Assembly: GCF_049537125.1 (NCBI RefSeq)
Contig: NZ_JBMVQY010000004.1
Span: 434,001-498,000, forward strand
Reading direction: 5' to 3'
DNA length: 64,000 nucleotides
Origin: Limisphaera sp026417315
GTDB taxonomy: Bacteria; Verrucomicrobiota; Verrucomicrobiia; Limisphaerales; Limisphaeraceae
Shown: positions 52,763 to 61,979 of the stretch, in pieces
How the letters are laid out: the number at the start of each line of letters is the position of its first letter
How positions within the stretch are numbered: the first letter of the stretch is position 1
The notes under the pieces: model-generated
The model's input: only the letters and a program-made list of their open reading frames with translations
Database searches by the model: none
Told to the model about the DNA's origin: nothing
Translations under genes and position numbers: made by a program

Positions 52763-53299
52763 TCAGGGGGGCCAGTCGAGGGAACCGGCTTTTTCCATGC
52801 CCGGCAGGGGCGGCAACTGTTCGAGGAGCTGCATCACCGTCCGGGATTGTCCGGGCAGGATGAGGTCGGGCGCCAGCTCGCTGAGGGGTTCGAGCACGAA
52901 GCGGCGCAGGTGGGCGCGTGGGTGGGGGAGGATCAGCGTTTCGGTGCGGCGTTGCTCGTGTCCGAAGGCGATGAGGTCCAGGTCCAGGGGGCGGGGCGCA
53001 TTGCGGACGGGCGCGGGTTGGCGGCCGAGGGTTCTTTCCAGAGCCAGCATTTTTTGCAGGAGGGATTCGGCGGTCTCGTCCGGGAACGGGATGAGCATGG
53101 CCACGGCGTTGAGAAAAGGGGGCGAGCCGGGCGGGCAATCCACGGGTGGGGTTCGATAGAGGGAGGAGACCCGCACGGGGCGGGGCGACCATTGGGCCAT
53201 GGTGGTCAGGGCAGCTCGGAACGTTTGGGCCGGGTCTCCGAGATTGGCGCCCATGGCGATCCAGGCAGGACCGGGTTGGGGGGAGGGGGCGTCCCTCAT
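52763..53299 (-). CDS. folK: 2-amino-4-hydroxy-6-hydroxymethyldihydropteridine pyrophosphokinase
   Basis: 178 residues. HPPK transfers pyrophosphate from ATP to hydroxymethyl-dihydropterin in folate synthesis. Signature residues: the N-terminal A-M-G-A-N-L-G-D loop, Y-R-T-P-P-V near 47-52, and the P-R-P-L-D-L-D-L-I metal-binding motif with two Asp that bind Mg. It ends with H-P-R-A-H-L-R-R-F-V-L-E-P. It is the last gene of the minus-strand rph operon and lies 49 bases after the phosphatase gene. Confidence 0.94.
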   Translation of the reverse strand: MRDAPSPQPGPAWIAMGANLGDPAQTFRAALTTMAQWSPRPVRVSSLYRTPPVDCPPGSPPFLNAVAMLIPFPDETAESLLQKMLALERTLGRQPAPVRNAPRPLDLDLIAFGHEQRRTETLILPHPRAHLRRFVLEPLSELAPDLILPGQSRTVMQLLEQLPPLPGMEKAGSLDWPP

Positions 53300-53348
53300 C
53301 GCACTCGTTCCCGGGGCGGATGCCGCCCGCAGGTTCGTGGCAACAGGG

Positions 53349-53968
53349 TCAGGGGTTGGGTTGCCAGGGTTGATAGTTGAGCAGCTCGATCTCGACGCGC
53401 GGGTTGTGAACAGCGACGCGCGTCACACTGGCGTAATCGATGGCCAGCGAGGCCGTGGCGGCCAGGGACCACTGGCAGAGCCACGCCAGAGCCATGCGAA
53501 TGACGCCGCCGTGACAAACCACCGCCACCGTGCGACCCGGCTGCTCCTGCAGGATTCGTTCGAGACAGGCGGCGACGCGGCTGCGGAATGCCTCACAGGG
53601 TTCGGCGGCGCGAATGGCGTTCTGTTCCAGCAGAGCGAGCCAGTCCCATGGGCTCTGGCCGAATCGGGCCTGAACCTCGTCCCATCCGACGCCGGTCCAC
53701 TCGCCGAAGTCCACTTCGCGCAATTCCGGGCAGAGCACGGGGGTGGGACCACCGTTTCGGAGCCAGGGCTCGAGAGTTTGTCGGACGCGCAGCATCGGGC
53801 TGGCGTAAACGGCCCGGGGGGCCAAACTGGTCAGCCAGGGCACGAGGGCCCGGGCCTGTTGATGACCGTGCTCGGACAATTCGATGTCCAGGCGACCCGC
53901 AAAGACCCGTTGGTAGGGAACGGCCACTTCCGCATGCCGGATCAGGTACAGACGCGTGGGAGTTGCAC

Positions 53969-53972
<4 letters not shown>
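53349..53972 (-). CDS. Histidine phosphatase family protein
   Basis: 207 residues, phosphoglycerate-mutase-like fold. The catalytic His is in L-I-R-H-A-E, where the usual R-H-G-E has Ala in place of Gly. The acid Glu is in E-V-D-F-G-E-W, and the second His is in V-V-C-H-G-G-V-I-R. The start ATG overlaps the stop TGA of rph by four bases, so translation is coupled. Lying between rph and folK, it could act on a nucleotide or pterin phosphate; this is inference only. An alternative is an alpha-ribazole phosphatase (CobC). Confidence 0.85.
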
Positions 53973-54787
<815 letters not shown>

Positions 54788-54934
54788 GGCGGAGGTGGGG
54801 CAATGATACGGCGGGACCGGAGGGCCAGCGAGGGGGCGCTCTACCGAACGCTCCGCCCAGGGACCGGTGGATGCAACCCGGGGGGTGAGGTGACGGGTTG
54901 TGAAGCGGGCCGGAAGCGTTCACACTTGGGGGAC

Positions 54935-55573
54935 ATGAATCTGTTTGATTTGAGACGGGAGTACGAGAACCGGCCGTTGCACCGTCGGGATCTGGCGCCG
55001 GATCCGTTGGTGCAGTTCGAGCGCTGGTTTCTCGAGGCGCGCGAGCACGTGGCGTTGGATCCCAATGCGATGTGCTTGAGCACGGTGGGGTCGGACGGGC
55101 GTCCCTCGGCGCGGATGGTTCTGCTCAAGAGTTACGATGCGAACGGGTTTGTGTTTTTCACGAATTTGGAGAGCCGCAAAGCGCGGGAGATCGAAGGGAA
55201 TCCCCATGTGTGCCTTCTGTTTTTTTGGGCGCCGTTGAGCCGGCAGGTGGTCATCGAGGGGCGGGCGGAACGGGTGTCGACGGCCGAGGCGATGGCGTAT
55301 TTTTTGACGCGGCCCCGGGGCAGCCAGATTGGGGCCTGGGTCTCGGAGCAAAGTCGGCCGATTTCGTCCCGTGCGGTCCTCGAGGCGAAGTGGGAGGAGT
55401 TGAAGCGCAAGTTTGGTGAAGGGCAGATTCCGTTGCCTTCGTTTTGGGGCGGTTACCGGGTGCGGCCGGTGCGGTATGAGTTTTGGCAGGGACGGGAGAA
55501 TCGGTTGCATGATCGCTTCGAGTATGTGGCCGATGGGGCGGGGGGGTGGCGGATCGAGCGGCTGCAGCCATGA
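54935..55573 (+). CDS. pdxH: Pyridoxamine 5'-phosphate oxidase
   Basis: 212 residues, close to the usual 218. It oxidises pyridoxine- and pyridoxamine-5'-phosphate to PLP with FMN. The N-terminal L-F-D-L-R-R-E-Y is followed by P-L-V-Q-F-E-R-W-F, then A-M-C-L-S-T-V-G and R-M-V-L-L-K (FMN contacts). S-x-Q-I-G-A-W-V-S-E-Q-S and W-G-G-Y-R-V-R-P, with the conserved Arg and His near the end (R-L-H-D-R-F), complete the family set. The ATG at 54935 has a GGGGGA site at 54928-54933; earlier starts in the open frame lack homology. Its product, PLP, is needed by the aminotransferase nearby. Confidence 0.96.
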   Translation: MNLFDLRREYENRPLHRRDLAPDPLVQFERWFLEAREHVALDPNAMCLSTVGSDGRPSARMVLLKSYDANGFVFFTNLESRKAREIEGNPHVCLLFFWAPLSRQVVIEGRAERVSTAEAMAYFLTRPRGSQIGAWVSEQSRPISSRAVLEAKWEELKRKFGEGQIPLPSFWGGYRVRPVRYEFWQGRENRLHDRFEYVADGAGGWRIERLQP

Positions 55574-55748
55574 GCGGGCAAAGCATCCGGGTCGGGCCCC
55601 CGATCCGGACCCGATGGCGCCCAAGAGGCGGGGGATCGGGAAAGTCACTGGACGCTGTTGATGTTCAAGGGTATAAGGAGGCTCGCCCCACGCCTGGGCC
55701 GCAGGCAAGGAGGGCTCGCCCGAGAGAATCGTCCGAGGCTGGCTGGGA

Positions 55749-57650
55749 ATGAATCTCAAAGCCATAGAACGAGGGTGTGAACGGGGACTTCTGTTCCTGA
55801 CCCTGGTATTGCTGGTGTTCGCGCCGTTGGCGACGGGCTGTGTGCGGCCGCAGGACTTTTTGGTGGTCCAGGCGTTGACGGTGGCATTGCTGGGGTTGTG
55901 GATCCTGCGGCTCTGGGTGGAGAAGCGGCCGGAACTGTTGTGGCCCCCGATCTGTTGGGTGGTGGTGCTGTTCACGCTGTACGCGCTGGGAAGGTATTGG
56001 ACGGCCGACATCGAGTGGGTGGCGCGGCAGGAATGGTTGCGGGTCCTGGTGTACGCCTCGGTGTTTTTCGTGGTGTTGAATCATTTGCACGGCCAGGAGG
56101 CCACGCGGACGATCGCGTTCACGATGATCGGGTTGGGGACCCTGATTTCCTTTTATGCCATTTACCAGTTTGTGAGCGGGTCGAACCAGGTGTGGGGATT
56201 CGTGTCGCCCTACCGGCATCGGGGCCTGGGAACGTACATCAATCCGAATCATTTGGCCGGTTTTCTGGAGTTGGTCGTCCCGCTGGCCTTCACGTATGCG
56301 GTTGCAAGTCGGCTGTCGCCGGTGGGGAAGGTCGTCCTGGGGTATGCGGGGCTGGTCATGTTGGCGGGACTGGTGGTGACACTGTCGCGGGCGGGCTGGG
56401 TGGCGGCCGGGACCGTGTTGTTGGTGATGTTTGTGGTGCTGGCCCTGCGGAGTGCGCATCGGTGGCTGGCGCTGGGTCTGCTGGCGGTGGCCGTGGCGGC
56501 CGGCTTCTATTTTTTGCCGAAGAGTTTCGTCCTCAAGAAGCGATGGGAGCTGGTGGCCCGGGAGGTGGCCGAGGGCCGGACGGCGGATGTGCGACCCGCG
56601 TTGTGGCGGTCGGCCTGGGAATTGTGGCGGGAGAATCCGTGGTGGGGCATCGGTCCGGGGCATTTCGATTATCGATTCCGGCAGGTGCGGCCCGCGGCGG
56701 TGCAAAACCGGCCGGACCGCGTGCACAACGATTATCTGAACACGTTGGTGGATTGGGGCGTGGTGGGGGCCACGTTGGTGGGGGCGGCGCTGATCTGCCT
56801 GCTGGTGGGCGTGGTCCAGACCTGGCCGTATGTACGGGGAACTCTGGCGGATCTGGGGGGACGAGCGAGCAACAAGTTCGCCTTTGTCTTCGGGGCGTCG
56901 CTGGGGTTGGGAGCGATCCTGATTCATTCGGTGGCCGATTTCAACATGCACATCCCGGCCAATGCCCTGATCGCGGTGACGTGGATGGCGCTGTTGAGTT
57001 CGCATCTGCGGTTTTCCACGGACCGATACTGGTTCCGCGCGCGGTTGCCGGTGAAGGTCGCGGTGACATTGGTGCTGGTGACGGTGGCCGGCTATTTGGG
57101 GCGGGAGGCGTGGGTGAGCGCCCGGGAGCAACGCGTGCTCGCGCGGGCCGACCGATTGCCGGATTGTTCGCCGGAACAGGTGGCGGAGCTGCAAAAGGCG
57201 TGGGCCATCGAGCCGAGAAACGGGCGAACGGCCTATCGGCTGGGCGAGGCATTGCGGATTCAGAGCTTCGAAGGCGCGACCAATTATCAAGCGCTGGCCG
57301 AGGAGGCGATGCGGTGGTTTGAGATCGCGATGCGACTGAACCCTTACGATCCCTATCCGCCGTTGCGCTATGGCATGTGTCTGGACTGGCTGGATCGGAC
57401 CGAGGAGGCCCAGCCGTATTTCGATCGCGCGGTGGAGCTGGATCCGAACAGCTACTACGTGGTGGCGCACATGGGCTGGCATTACGTGCAGAAGGGGCAA
57501 TACGCCTCGGCCCGGCCGTGGTTCGAGCGATCGCGCCGCCTGCAATGGAAGGACAACCCGATGGCGGACCGGTACCTGGAGATTGTGCGACGCCGTTTGT
57601 TGGAAGCCGCGACCAACACGGTGCCCGTGCGGGGGGCCGGGCCCCCGTGA
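55749..57650 (+). CDS. O-antigen ligase (Wzy/WaaL-like) family protein with C-terminal TPR
   Basis: 633 residues. About eleven hydrophobic helices span residues ~15-450. The ligase core is marked by the loop around H-R-G-L-G-T-Y-I-N-P-N-H-L-A-G and by W-G-I-G-P-G-H-F-D-Y-R-F and R-V-H-N-D-Y-L-N, the Arg/His region required for glycan transfer in this family. Residues ~490-610 are TPR units (R-W-F-E-I-A-M-R-L-N-P-Y-D-P-Y, A-V-E-L-D-P-N-S-Y-Y-V). Such a fusion occurs in other bacteria and may contact assembly partners. It lies 89 bases before waaA, and so fits lipopolysaccharide or surface-glycan assembly at the inner membrane. Acceptor unknown. Confidence 0.85.
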   Translation: MNLKAIERGCERGLLFLTLVLLVFAPLATGCVRPQDFLVVQALTVALLGLWILRLWVEKRPELLWPPICWVVVLFTLYALGRYWTADIEWVARQEWLRVLVYASVFFVVLNHLHGQEATRTIAFTMIGLGTLISFYAIYQFVSGSNQVWGFVSPYRHRGLGTYINPNHLAGFLELVVPLAFTYAVASRLSPVGKVVLGYAGLVMLAGLVVTLSRAGWVAAGTVLLVMFVVLALRSAHRWLALGLLAVAVAAGFYFLPKSFVLKKRWELVAREVAEGRTADVRPALWRSAWELWRENPWWGIGPGHFDYRFRQVRPAAVQNRPDRVHNDYLNTLVDWGVVGATLVGAALICLLVGVVQTWPYVRGTLADLGGRASNKFAFVFGASLGLGAILIHSVADFNMHIPANALIAVTWMALLSSHLRFSTDRYWFRARLPVKVAVTLVLVTVAGYLGREAWVSAREQRVLARADRLPDCSPEQVAELQKAWAIEPRNGRTAYRLGEALRIQSFEGATNYQALAEEAMRWFEIAMRLNPYDPYPPLRYGMCLDWLDRTEEAQPYFDRAVELDPNSYYVVAHMGWHYVQKGQYASARPWFERSRRLQWKDNPMADRYLEIVRRRLLEAATNTVPVRGAGPP

Positions 57651-57739
57651 ACCCGTGGCCGCGCGAGCACCTGCGTGCGCCAAACGGACGGCTCAGGGCG
57701 TCCGGCCCCGCAAGGACGGTTGCGCGAATCTGAAGGAAG

Positions 57740-59074
57740 ATGGTGAAGACCCTCTACAACGTGCTGTTCACCGTGGGCTTCTGGCTGGCCGCCCCGTATT
57801 ACTTTTGGCGGATGCGCCGGCGGGGGAACTGGCGGACGGGTTTTCGCCAGCGTTTTGGCCGCTACGACACGAAATTCAAGCAGTCCATCACCAACCGGCA
57901 CGTGCTCTGGATTCACGCGGTGAGCGTGGGGGAGGTGAACCTGTGCACGCAGTTGATCCGCGCGCTGGAACCCCGCTTGCCCAACGTGAAGATCGTGGTT
58001 TCCACCACCACCACGACGGGCATGGGGGAGTTGCAGCGGAAGACCCCTTCCCACATCGGGAAGATTTATTATCCCATCGACCGCAAGCCCTACGTGGCGC
58101 GCGCGCTGGGGGCCGTCAAACCAATTGCCATTCTGCTGATGGAAGCGGAGATCTGGCCCAACTTTTTGTGGCGCGCACGCAACCTTGACATCCCCGTGTT
58201 TTTGATCAACGCACGCCTCTCGGAGCGGTCCTACCGCTGGTATCGGCGGCTGGGTTGGTTTTTTCGACCCCTGTTCGCGTCGTTTGCCGGGGTGGGTGCA
58301 CAAAATGAAGCGGACGCGGCCCGGCTGCGGGAGCTGGGCTGCCGGCCGGAGGTGATCCGGGTGGTGGGCAGTTTGAAGTACGATGCGGCGCACCTGGAGG
58401 AACGAACTGCACTGGATGTGCCCCAATTGTTGCAGCAGATCGGCGTGGGGGCGGGACGGCGAATCCTTCTGGGGGGCAGCACGCACGCGGGTGAGGAGGC
58501 GATTCTGGCGGAGTTGTTCCTCCGGTTGCGCACACGGCATCCGGATCTGTTTCTGATTCTGGTTCCGAGACATTTCGAGCGCGGCCGCGAGGTGGGGGAG
58601 GTGCTGGCCCGGAGCGGTTTGCGGTTCGTGTATCGCAGTGAGATCACGAGTCGCACCGTGTACGCACCGGGGCAGGTGGACTGTTTGCTCGTGAACACCA
58701 CGGGCGAACTCCGCCACTTTTATCCGCATGCCACCGTGGTTTTCGTGGGGAAGAGTCTGACGGCCGAGGGGGGACAGAATCCGCTGGAGCCGGCCGCGGT
58801 GGGCAAGCCGGTGGTGTTTGGGTCGCACATGGAGAATTTCGCGGCGATTGCCCGACAACTGGTGGACGCGGGGGCGGCGCTGCAGGTGCGGGACGTGCGG
58901 GAGTTGGAGTCGGCATTGGACCGATTGTTGGCGGATCCGGTGTTGCGAGAGGAGATGGGGCGGAAAGCGGTGGCGGTGGTACGGGAGAACCTCGGCGCAG
59001 TGGAGCGGACGGTGGAAATGGTGTTGGCGGAGCTGGCGCGGCGTCGGCCCGAGGTGTTGATTGTGCGGGATTGA
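57740..59074 (+). CDS. waaA: 3-deoxy-D-manno-octulosonic acid (Kdo) transferase
   Basis: 444 residues. It joins Kdo to lipid A from CMP-Kdo at the inner-membrane inner face. The N-terminal membrane-anchor helix (L-Y-N-V-L-F-T-V-G-F-W-L-A) and the start of the catalytic domain with W-I-H-A-V-S-V-G-E-V are typical. The active-site Glu lies in that motif (G-E-V-N). The C-terminal half carries R-I-L-L-G-G-S-T-H-A-G-E-E and the donor-binding G-G-Q-N-P-L-E-P-A-A-V-G-K-P. Size and order are those of GT30 family enzymes. Its presence supports an LPS-bearing, diderm cell. Confidence 0.95.
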   Translation: MVKTLYNVLFTVGFWLAAPYYFWRMRRRGNWRTGFRQRFGRYDTKFKQSITNRHVLWIHAVSVGEVNLCTQLIRALEPRLPNVKIVVSTTTTTGMGELQRKTPSHIGKIYYPIDRKPYVARALGAVKPIAILLMEAEIWPNFLWRARNLDIPVFLINARLSERSYRWYRRLGWFFRPLFASFAGVGAQNEADAARLRELGCRPEVIRVVGSLKYDAAHLEERTALDVPQLLQQIGVGAGRRILLGGSTHAGEEAILAELFLRLRTRHPDLFLILVPRHFERGREVGEVLARSGLRFVYRSEITSRTVYAPGQVDCLLVNTTGELRHFYPHATVVFVGKSLTAEGGQNPLEPAAVGKPVVFGSHMENFAAIARQLVDAGAALQVRDVRELESALDRLLADPVLREEMGRKAVAVVRENLGAVERTVEMVLAELARRRPEVLIVRD

Positions 59075-59206
59075 GGCGGCTGGGGCGTCTCGATTGGCGC
59101 GAGTTTTGGGGTTGAGGGGCCGGGGATTCCTGACGGGCATTTTCCTTGGGATTTGGGGAGGTTCGGGCGCTTTTCGGGCCTGGTTGGCACGGGGTGTGGT
59201 TTCGGG

Positions 59207-59226
59207 TGTGAATAACTTGTGGACAA
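59207..59226 (+). promoter_or_regulatory. Two DnaA-box-like 9-mers upstream of mraZ
   Basis: TGTGAATAA (59207-59215), the complement of TTATTCACA, fits TTATNCACA exactly. TGTGGACAA (59218-59226), the complement of TTGTCCACA, differs at one base. They start 11 bp apart in the same orientation, 16 bases before the promoter -35. Confidence 0.5.
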
Positions 59227-59242
59227 TCCGGGCGAAATGTTG

Positions 59243-59271
59243 TTGACGGCTGGTGGGGCAAAGTGTTTAAG
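59243..59271 (+). promoter_or_regulatory. Candidate promoter of the dcw cluster
   Basis: TTGACG (59243-59248), 17-base spacer, TTTAAG (59266-59271). The -10 lies inside the MraZ-repeat array, so MraZ binding would block it. Confidence 0.55.
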
Positions 59272-59288
59272 AGTGGGGCGAAGTGGAG
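59253..59288 (+). promoter_or_regulatory. MraZ operator (four repeats, 10-bp period)
   Basis: GTGGGG at 59253, GTGTTT at 59263, GTGGGG at 59273 and GTGGAG at 59283 keep an exact 10-bp period; a degenerate AGTAGC follows near 59293. MraZ is known to bind direct TGGGN-type repeats with this spacing before its own gene. Confidence 0.72.
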
Positions 59289-59324
59289 CAAAAGTAGCGC
59301 CCAGACAAGCGCGGTGGATCGCCC

Positions 59325-59789
59325 GTGAGCGCCGAAGCCAAAAGTGCCCGGATCTATTACAACTCCCGCTACCTGCACGGTGTGGACGAGAAGCGGCGAG
59401 TCCAGATCCCGGCCAAGTGGCGTCCGGCCGAGGGCGAGGTCGAGTTCACCATCATTGTCTGGCGCAAAGGACCGCACGGTCCGTGCTTGCGGGTCCTGCC
59501 ACCGGAGCAGATGGAACGGTTGATGCGGACGATCGATGCCATGCCCAACGAAGATCCGCGCAAGACCGTGTTGAAACGCGTCATTGGCAGTAACTCCGAG
59601 CAGGTGACCGTGGACCGGGCGGGTCGGATTTGCCTGCCGGAGGCGATGGCCCGCGAGGCGGGCATCAAAGACGAGGCGCTTCTGGTGGGACTGCTGGACC
59701 GATTCGAGATCTGGAATCCGCAACGATACGCGGCGGTGGAAGCGGCCGACCAGGTGCTGCTGCCGGATGCGATGAACCTGATGGAGTGA
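59325..59789 (+). CDS. mraZ: Transcriptional regulator MraZ
   Basis: 154 residues, the usual length. MraZ is a DNA-binding ring-shaped regulator that represses its own dcw operon. Two SpoVT/AbrB-like domains each carry a D-x-x-x-R-type motif: D-E-K-R-R-V-Q-I-P-A-K-W-R near 21-33 and D-R-A-G-R-I-C-L-P-E near 99-108. The start is a GTG. The operator described above lies about 40-70 bases upstream. It is the first gene of the dcw cluster, as in most bacteria. Confidence 0.95.
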   Translation: MSAEAKSARIYYNSRYLHGVDEKRRVQIPAKWRPAEGEVEFTIIVWRKGPHGPCLRVLPPEQMERLMRTIDAMPNEDPRKTVLKRVIGSNSEQVTVDRAGRICLPEAMAREAGIKDEALLVGLLDRFEIWNPQRYAAVEAADQVLLPDAMNLME

Positions 59790-59794
59790 GCCTC

Positions 59795-60466
59795 ATGCTG
59801 GAGCGGTTACTCGTGACCACGCGTGTGATTACCCGCGCCGGCGACAAAGCCGGGGCATATCGAATGCGAAACATTCCGACGCTGCCGCCCCTGGGCTCGG
59901 CCGGAGGCCCCCGGGTGCGCCCCCGCGCAGGCGCGGCGGGAAGCTGGGGCCGGGCTAGGGTCTCCGAGCCCATGGCCACGACGCCGGCGGTGACTCCAGT
60001 TCCAGTGCCGCAGGCGGCCGCGGCCGAGCCGGGCCGGCGGAACCCGGCAATCGCAACCCACTCGGGCGGGGCGGCGGGCGAGGAAATGCGGGAGCGCGAG
60101 TGCGAGCAGGTGGCCGCGGCGAAGGTTGCCCGTGGGGAGATCCTGCAGCCGAATGCGGCGGGGCCCGCGCCGGGAAGGCGGCTCTGGCGTGGACCGGCGG
60201 GTTGGAAGTGGCCGTGGAGGAGAACTCCCGGGGCGCAGGGTCCGGCGCAACAGATGGAGCTGCCGCTGCGGCGGAGGGAGGCGCTGGCCGAGGTGAAGGT
60301 GGTTCGGAACGATTTGCGGGATGCGGACGAGGAGCTGTGGGGTCAGCGCGGGAAGGCCTCGAGCGGAGGTGACTCCGGCCCGAGGGCGTGGCTGACCGGT
60401 TTGCGGGCACTGCAACGCTGGTTCGATGGCTGGGTGGCACGGCTGGCCGGCAGCCGGCAGGGTTGA
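59795..60466 (+). CDS. Unrecognised protein encoded between mraZ and rsmH
   Basis: About 223 residues, starting 5 bases after the mraZ stop at an ATG; an ATG at 59864 is another possible start. I do not recognise it. The first ~120 residues are low in complexity, rich in Ala, Pro, Gly and Arg, and not membrane-spanning. The last ~75 residues look ordered and charged: M-E-L-P-L-R-R-R-E-A-L-A-E-V-K-V-V-R-N-D-L and D-A-D-E-E-L near 155-180, then an amphipathic basic end (L-R-A-L-Q-R-W-F-D-G-W-V-A-R-L). The tight position in a dcw operon argues that it is translated and could be a division-related cytoplasmic factor. That is inference; the composition could also fit a non-functional frame. Confidence 0.5.
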   Translation: MLERLLVTTRVITRAGDKAGAYRMRNIPTLPPLGSAGGPRVRPRAGAAGSWGRARVSEPMATTPAVTPVPVPQAAAAEPGRRNPAIATHSGGAAGEEMRERECEQVAAAKVARGEILQPNAAGPAPGRRLWRGPAGWKWPWRRTPGAQGPAQQMELPLRRREALAEVKVVRNDLRDADEELWGQRGKASSGGDSGPRAWLTGLRALQRWFDGWVARLAGSRQG

Positions 60467-60496
60467 AGCGGGAGGGCCACGCAATGGCGGGGGCTT

Positions 60497-61414
60497 GTGA
60501 AACGGTGGCATCAACCGGTGTTGGTGGAAGAGGTCGTGGGCCTGTTGGCGCCGCGGCCCGGGGGGCGGTATGTGGATGCCACGGTGGGCACGGGGGGACA
60601 CGCCGAGGCGATTTTGCAGGCCAGTGCTCCGGATGGCTGGCTTTGGGGCTTCGATCGCGATCCGGAGGCACTGGCGTTGGCGCAGGAGCGGTTGGCGCCG
60701 TTTGCGGGCCGGTTCGAACTGCAAAAGGGCAACTACGCGGATTTGCTGATGAAACTGGCGCCGGAAAGTTGTGACGGGGTGCTGCTGGACCTGGGGGTCA
60801 GTTCGCTGCAACTGGAGACGCCCGATCGCGGGTTCAGTTTCCAGGCCGACGGCCCGTTGGACATGCGGATGGACCCCGCGCAGCGATTGACGGCTGCGGA
60901 TCTGGTGAACAGCGCTTCCGAGGAGGAACTGGCGCGGTGGTTCTGGGAGTTGGGCGGCGAACGACGGTCGCGTGCGATTGCGCGGGCGATCGTGCGGGCC
61001 CGACCGGTGACGCGCACGGCACAATTGGCGGAGCTGGTCTGTGCAGTGGTTGGACGGGGGGGCGGTGCGCGGCATCCGGCCACGCGGGTGTTTCAAGCGC
61101 TGCGCATTGTGGTCAACGACGAATTGGGCTCGCTGGAACGGGGTTTGGAAGCGGCGTGGCGGGTGTTGAAGCCGGGCGGCCGGCTCGCGGTGATCACGTT
61201 TCATTCCTTGGAGGTGCGGTTGGTGAAGGCTTTCGGACGGGAACGGGTACGGGACTACGAGTGTCCGGGGGACGTCGATGTGCCGGAACTGCGTCGGCCG
61301 CGGCCGCCGCAGGCGCGCTGGGTGACGCGCAAGGCGGTGGTCCCCCGGGCGGCGGAGGTGGAGGCCAATCCGCGCAGCCGGAGTGCGCAGCTGCGGGTGT
61401 TGGAAAAGGTCTGA
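60497..61414 (+). CDS. rsmH: 16S rRNA (cytosine-1402-N4) methyltransferase
   Basis: 305 residues. It methylates C1402 in the 16S decoding centre. The N-terminus H-Q-P-V-L-V-E-E-V-V is followed by the SAM-binding D-A-T-V-G-T-G-G-H-A-E. Later conserved parts are G-V-L-L-D-L-G-V-S-S-L-Q-L, D-M-R-M-D, the R-H-P-A-T-R-V-F-Q-A-L-R-I-V-V-N motif and the C-terminal N-P-R-S-R-S-A-Q-L-R. The start is a GTG 30 bases after the preceding stop. It overlaps nothing and is followed by ftsL after three bases. Confidence 0.96.
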   Translation: MKRWHQPVLVEEVVGLLAPRPGGRYVDATVGTGGHAEAILQASAPDGWLWGFDRDPEALALAQERLAPFAGRFELQKGNYADLLMKLAPESCDGVLLDLGVSSLQLETPDRGFSFQADGPLDMRMDPAQRLTAADLVNSASEEELARWFWELGGERRSRAIARAIVRARPVTRTAQLAELVCAVVGRGGGARHPATRVFQALRIVVNDELGSLERGLEAAWRVLKPGGRLAVITFHSLEVRLVKAFGRERVRDYECPGDVDVPELRRPRPPQARWVTRKAVVPRAAEVEANPRSRSAQLRVLEKV

Positions 61415-61417
61415 CGC

Positions 61418-61792
61418 ATGACAGGGCGACATCGCAAGCATCGGCAGGAAGGCTGGTTTTGGCCGGCGCTGTGGGTGGCGGTCTTGTGTCTGGGGTTTGG
61501 CGCTTTGGGCCTGGGTTACGTGTGGCAGCAGAATCAGGTGGACCGGTTGAGCCGGGAGATTCGGCTGCGGGAGCAACGGTTGGCGGAGTTGCGGTTGCAG
61601 AACGAGCGGTTGCGACGGCAGCTGGCCACGTTGCAGACGCCGCGGGTGTTGGAGCAGCGGGTTCGGGAACTGAATCTGGGCCTCGTGCCGGCGCATCCGG
61701 CGCAGGTGTGGCGGTTGCCGGAGCCGCACGGCTGGCCGGAGACGCGGACGGCGGGCGGGTTGGCGAACCCGACGGTTCCCGGGCCGGGTTGA
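61418..61792 (+). CDS. ftsL: Cell-division protein FtsL-like
   Basis: 124 residues. A short basic cytoplasmic start is followed by one membrane helix (W-P-A-L-W-V-A-V-L-C-L-G-F-G-A-L-G-L) at ~14-34. A coiled coil (Q-V-D-R-L-S-R-E-I-R-L-R-E-Q-R-L) then extends to about 85. This is the FtsL/DivIC plan. FtsL acts in the periplasm with FtsB and FtsQ to activate septal wall synthesis. Its position between rsmH and ftsI is the standard one. The C-terminal 35 residues are Pro-rich and not conserved. Confidence 0.85.
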   Translation: MTGRHRKHRQEGWFWPALWVAVLCLGFGALGLGYVWQQNQVDRLSREIRLREQRLAELRLQNERLRRQLATLQTPRVLEQRVRELNLGLVPAHPAQVWRLPEPHGWPETRTAGGLANPTVPGPG

Positions 61793-61979
61793 ATTGAGCG
61801 GCTTTGGGCCGCCGCCCGTGACGCGGTCGGAAGAGGAACCGATCGCCGCGGGCGTGCGGCCGCCCATTTGGGGAGGCACGCGCCAAAGGCGCGGCCAGCG
61901 GCGGGAACGGGGACGGGGTTGCCCGGGTGCGGGTCGAGAGGGCAACCCCGTCCGGGGATCGGGCAGCGGAAACGGGCGG

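Noticed and set aside
55665..57683. Minus-strand frame opposite the O-antigen ligase gene
   Set aside because: His/Arg/Gln-rich composition without domains; the plus strand encodes a clear membrane protein with ligase motifs.
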